From Rhodothermia bacterium (GTDB lineage Bacteria; Bacteroidota; Rhodothermia; Rhodothermales; JAAAOL01), in contig JAUIDY010000007.1 of assembly GCA_030428385.1 (NCBI GenBank), forward strand, positions 24,719 through 88,718: DNA of 64,000 bases, in the 5' to 3' direction. Shown here piece after piece: positions 62,860-64,000 of this stretch (position 1 is the stretch's first letter; each line of letters begins with the position of its first letter). The position numbers and the translations under genes are program-made. Under the pieces are notes generated by a model that saw only the letters and a list, made by a program, of their open reading frames with translations, did no database searches and was not told the DNA's origin.

Positions 62860-63490
62860 GTGCTACAAAGATGAGGTGCAGGGTTCCTCCGAAAAACACG
62901 TTTACCCATCCCCGATACAGGTTGATGGAGTTTGTTTTTATGGTCATCGTCACCCCCGCCTCGCGGCACATTTGTTGCCATTCTTGCTGGTTCCAGTACG
63001 TAAAAGGGCAGTGGATACCATAGGGCTTATTAGCCAGCCAGTCGAGGAGGCAGATGCGCAGGTAGCTGAACCAGCCATGCCGGAGATGGTCCTTCACCAC
63101 CACTTTCCGCCGTGCCACACGCGCACACTCCTGAAGCAAGGCCACGGGCGCATGGGTATGATGTAGCACATCCGCCAGCATGACCACATCATAGCTGTCA
63201 TCTGCAAACGGAAGCGTTTCTCCTTGCATGGGATGCACGGGGATGGGCTCTCCGCCGCGCGGTTTTACCTCGGCGCCTTCGATACGCCAGGTGGGGTTGG
63301 CCTGTTGAAGAGCAGCCCCTAACCCGCCGCCGCCACACCCTACATCGAGGATGTGGTCGTCTGTTTCCAGTAAGGGGCTAAGGAGGCGCACCAGTGTCTG
63401 CAAACGGGGCTGGTAGGCATACGTCTGGTGTAACGCTTGCATCTGTTGCAAGAGGGCGGCGGGGAGCACAAGGCGTGGCGAGGCATCCAT
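62846..63490 (-). CDS. Class I SAM-dependent methyltransferase
   Basis: The start is the ATG at 63490, giving 214 residues; the frame is open further upstream into the preceding gene. A methyltransferase core is visible: ILDVGCGGGGLGAALQQANP (SAM site), YDVVMLADVLHHTHAPVALL (motif around the catalytic face) and CARVARRKVVVKDHLRH. Its 14-base overlap with the membrane protein gene suggests they share a pathway, probably modification of an envelope lipid or glycan. The substrate is not known. Confidence 0.78.
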   Translation of the reverse strand: MDASPRLVLPAALLQQMQALHQTYAYQPRLQTLVRLLSPLLETDDHILDVGCGGGGLGAALQQANPTWRIEGAEVKPRGGEPIPVHPMQGETLPFADDSYDVVMLADVLHHTHAPVALLQECARVARRKVVVKDHLRHGWFSYLRICLLDWLANKPYGIHCPFTYWNQQEWQQMCREAGVTMTIKTNSINLYRGWVNVFFGGTLHLIFVAHAQD

Positions 63491-63503
63491 AGAAGCGCGG
63501 TGG

Positions 63504-64000
63504 CTAGTTGGCTTTGAGATACGCAATCAGGGTATGGCGCGCCAAAGAATCAGCAATTCCGCTCATTTGCATGGTGGTTCCTGGCGCAAAGGACGCGGGA
63601 TCTTGTAGGAATGCATCCAATCGCTCTTCAGTCCAGGGCGCGTCCATCGCCTGCAGGGCCGTGGAATAGGGAAACCCCGGCACACTGGCTGTCTGTCGTC
63701 CCACCACCCCATGCAGATTCGGTCCTAGCCGATGTGCCCCGTCCGGCGTGAGGGTATGGCACCCGCTGCATTGTGCAAAAAGCGCAGGCCCCTGCATGGT
63801 ACGTGACGCAGGTAAGGGACGCAAGCCGATGATTGTACCGGCGTCGGTCCACAACAGCAGCGCGCCCGTGGGTATCTCAACAAGGTCACGGATGCGGGCG
63901 CCAATGAGAATGGGTTCGACCAAAAGGACGCGTTCCTCACGAATGCGCAACCGGTACAAAGATTGTTCGCGCAGCGATGCAATAACAAGATCGCCGCTCC
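63504..64000 (-). CDS. PQQ-type sugar dehydrogenase with C-terminal cytochrome c domain, 5' end outside window
   Basis: The frame is open to the window edge, so only the last 165 residues are seen. The first part (SGDLVIASLREQSLYRLR, then GARIRDLVEIPTGALLLWTD) matches the last blades of the soluble-glucose-dehydrogenase-type beta propeller. The rest is a class I cytochrome c with CSGCHTLTPDGAHRLGPNLH (haem Cys/Cys/His) and a later Met in MQMSGI as probable sixth ligand. The fusion would oxidise a sugar in the periplasm and donate electrons to a haem. It precedes the methyltransferase gene by 13 bases. Confidence 0.8.
   Translation of the reverse strand, partial: SGDLVIASLREQSLYRLRIREERVLLVEPILIGARIRDLVEIPTGALLLWTDAGTIIGLRPLPASRTMQGPALFAQCSGCHTLTPDGAHRLGPNLHGVVGRQTASVPGFPYSTALQAMDAPWTEERLDAFLQDPASFAPGTTMQMSGIADSLARHTLIAYLKAN

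Overview
The window is high-GC bacterial DNA, most likely from an aerobic, polysaccharide-degrading member of the Bacteroidota/Rhodothermota (FCB) group, close to Rhodothermales. The basis is three secreted proteins ending in the type IX secretion (T9SS) sorting domain that contains an NYPNPFNP motif, a TonB-dependent receptor with an N-terminal carboxypeptidase-regulatory-like domain, an FHS-family sugar transporter, many lipoprotein hydrolases, several c-type cytochromes and generally weak Shine-Dalgarno sites. This is an inference from content, not a phylogenetic placement.

Layout. 1-444: end-clipped rsmE on the minus strand. 806-5103: adaptor / FtsX-type permease / TolC export operon with no ATPase gene. 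5235-7202 (minus): seven-haem c-type cytochrome lipoprotein with a TPR tail. 7308-8573 (minus): ROK-family repressor, divergent from the main block. 8887-38618 (all plus strand): a long glycan-utilisation locus holding a TonB receptor, a T9SS beta-helix/CBM protein, a sodium:solute symporter, a GH130 phosphorylase, a cellobiose 2-epimerase-like enzyme, two GH26 lipoproteins with an aldo/keto reductase between them, a sulfatase, a GH5-like multidomain T9SS enzyme, a Tat-type molybdoenzyme, an exported second epimerase, an FHS transporter, an acetylesterase, a GH5_7-type mannanase and a GH9 enzyme. 38707-39234: toxin-antitoxin pair bracketed by a 35-bp direct repeat of the GH9 gene end. 39405-50719: CPBP protease, LD-carboxypeptidase, second sulfatase, large ABC permease, LigT-like protein, alpha/beta hydrolase, GNAT, MOSC and small membrane protein. 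50765-59542 (all minus): giant dehydrogenase-HEAT-cytochrome lipoprotein, T9SS SBBP/DUF11 protein, DUF3500 protein and an orphan ExbD. 59763-64000: prmA, a UbiA-type prenyltransferase, a membrane glycosyltransferase-like protein, a methyltransferase and the 3' end of a sugar dehydrogenase-cytochrome c fusion.

How the genes work together. The locus reads as a beta-mannan (probably acetylated glucomannan or galactomannan) utilisation system. Secreted or surface GH26, GH5_7 and GH5-like enzymes cut the chain, the SGNH-type esterase removes acetyl groups, sulfatases may remove sulfate, and the TonB receptor imports oligomers. In the cytoplasm, mannobiose is epimerised to mannosyl-glucose (18003-19229) and phosphorolysed by GH130 (16793-17998) to mannose 1-phosphate and glucose. 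The symporter and FHS transporter would carry mannobiose and monosaccharides. There is no SusD gene. Its usual place after the receptor is taken by a T9SS-secreted beta-helix protein with carbohydrate-binding-like domains. Overlapping perfect palindromes between the ROK gene and the receptor look like the control site.

Intergenic DNA is unusually rich in repeats: several families of dispersed inverted repeats, mini-hairpin arrays at the 5' ends of both GH26 genes, 8-bp tandem repeats, and two small gene cassettes each bracketed by repeats.
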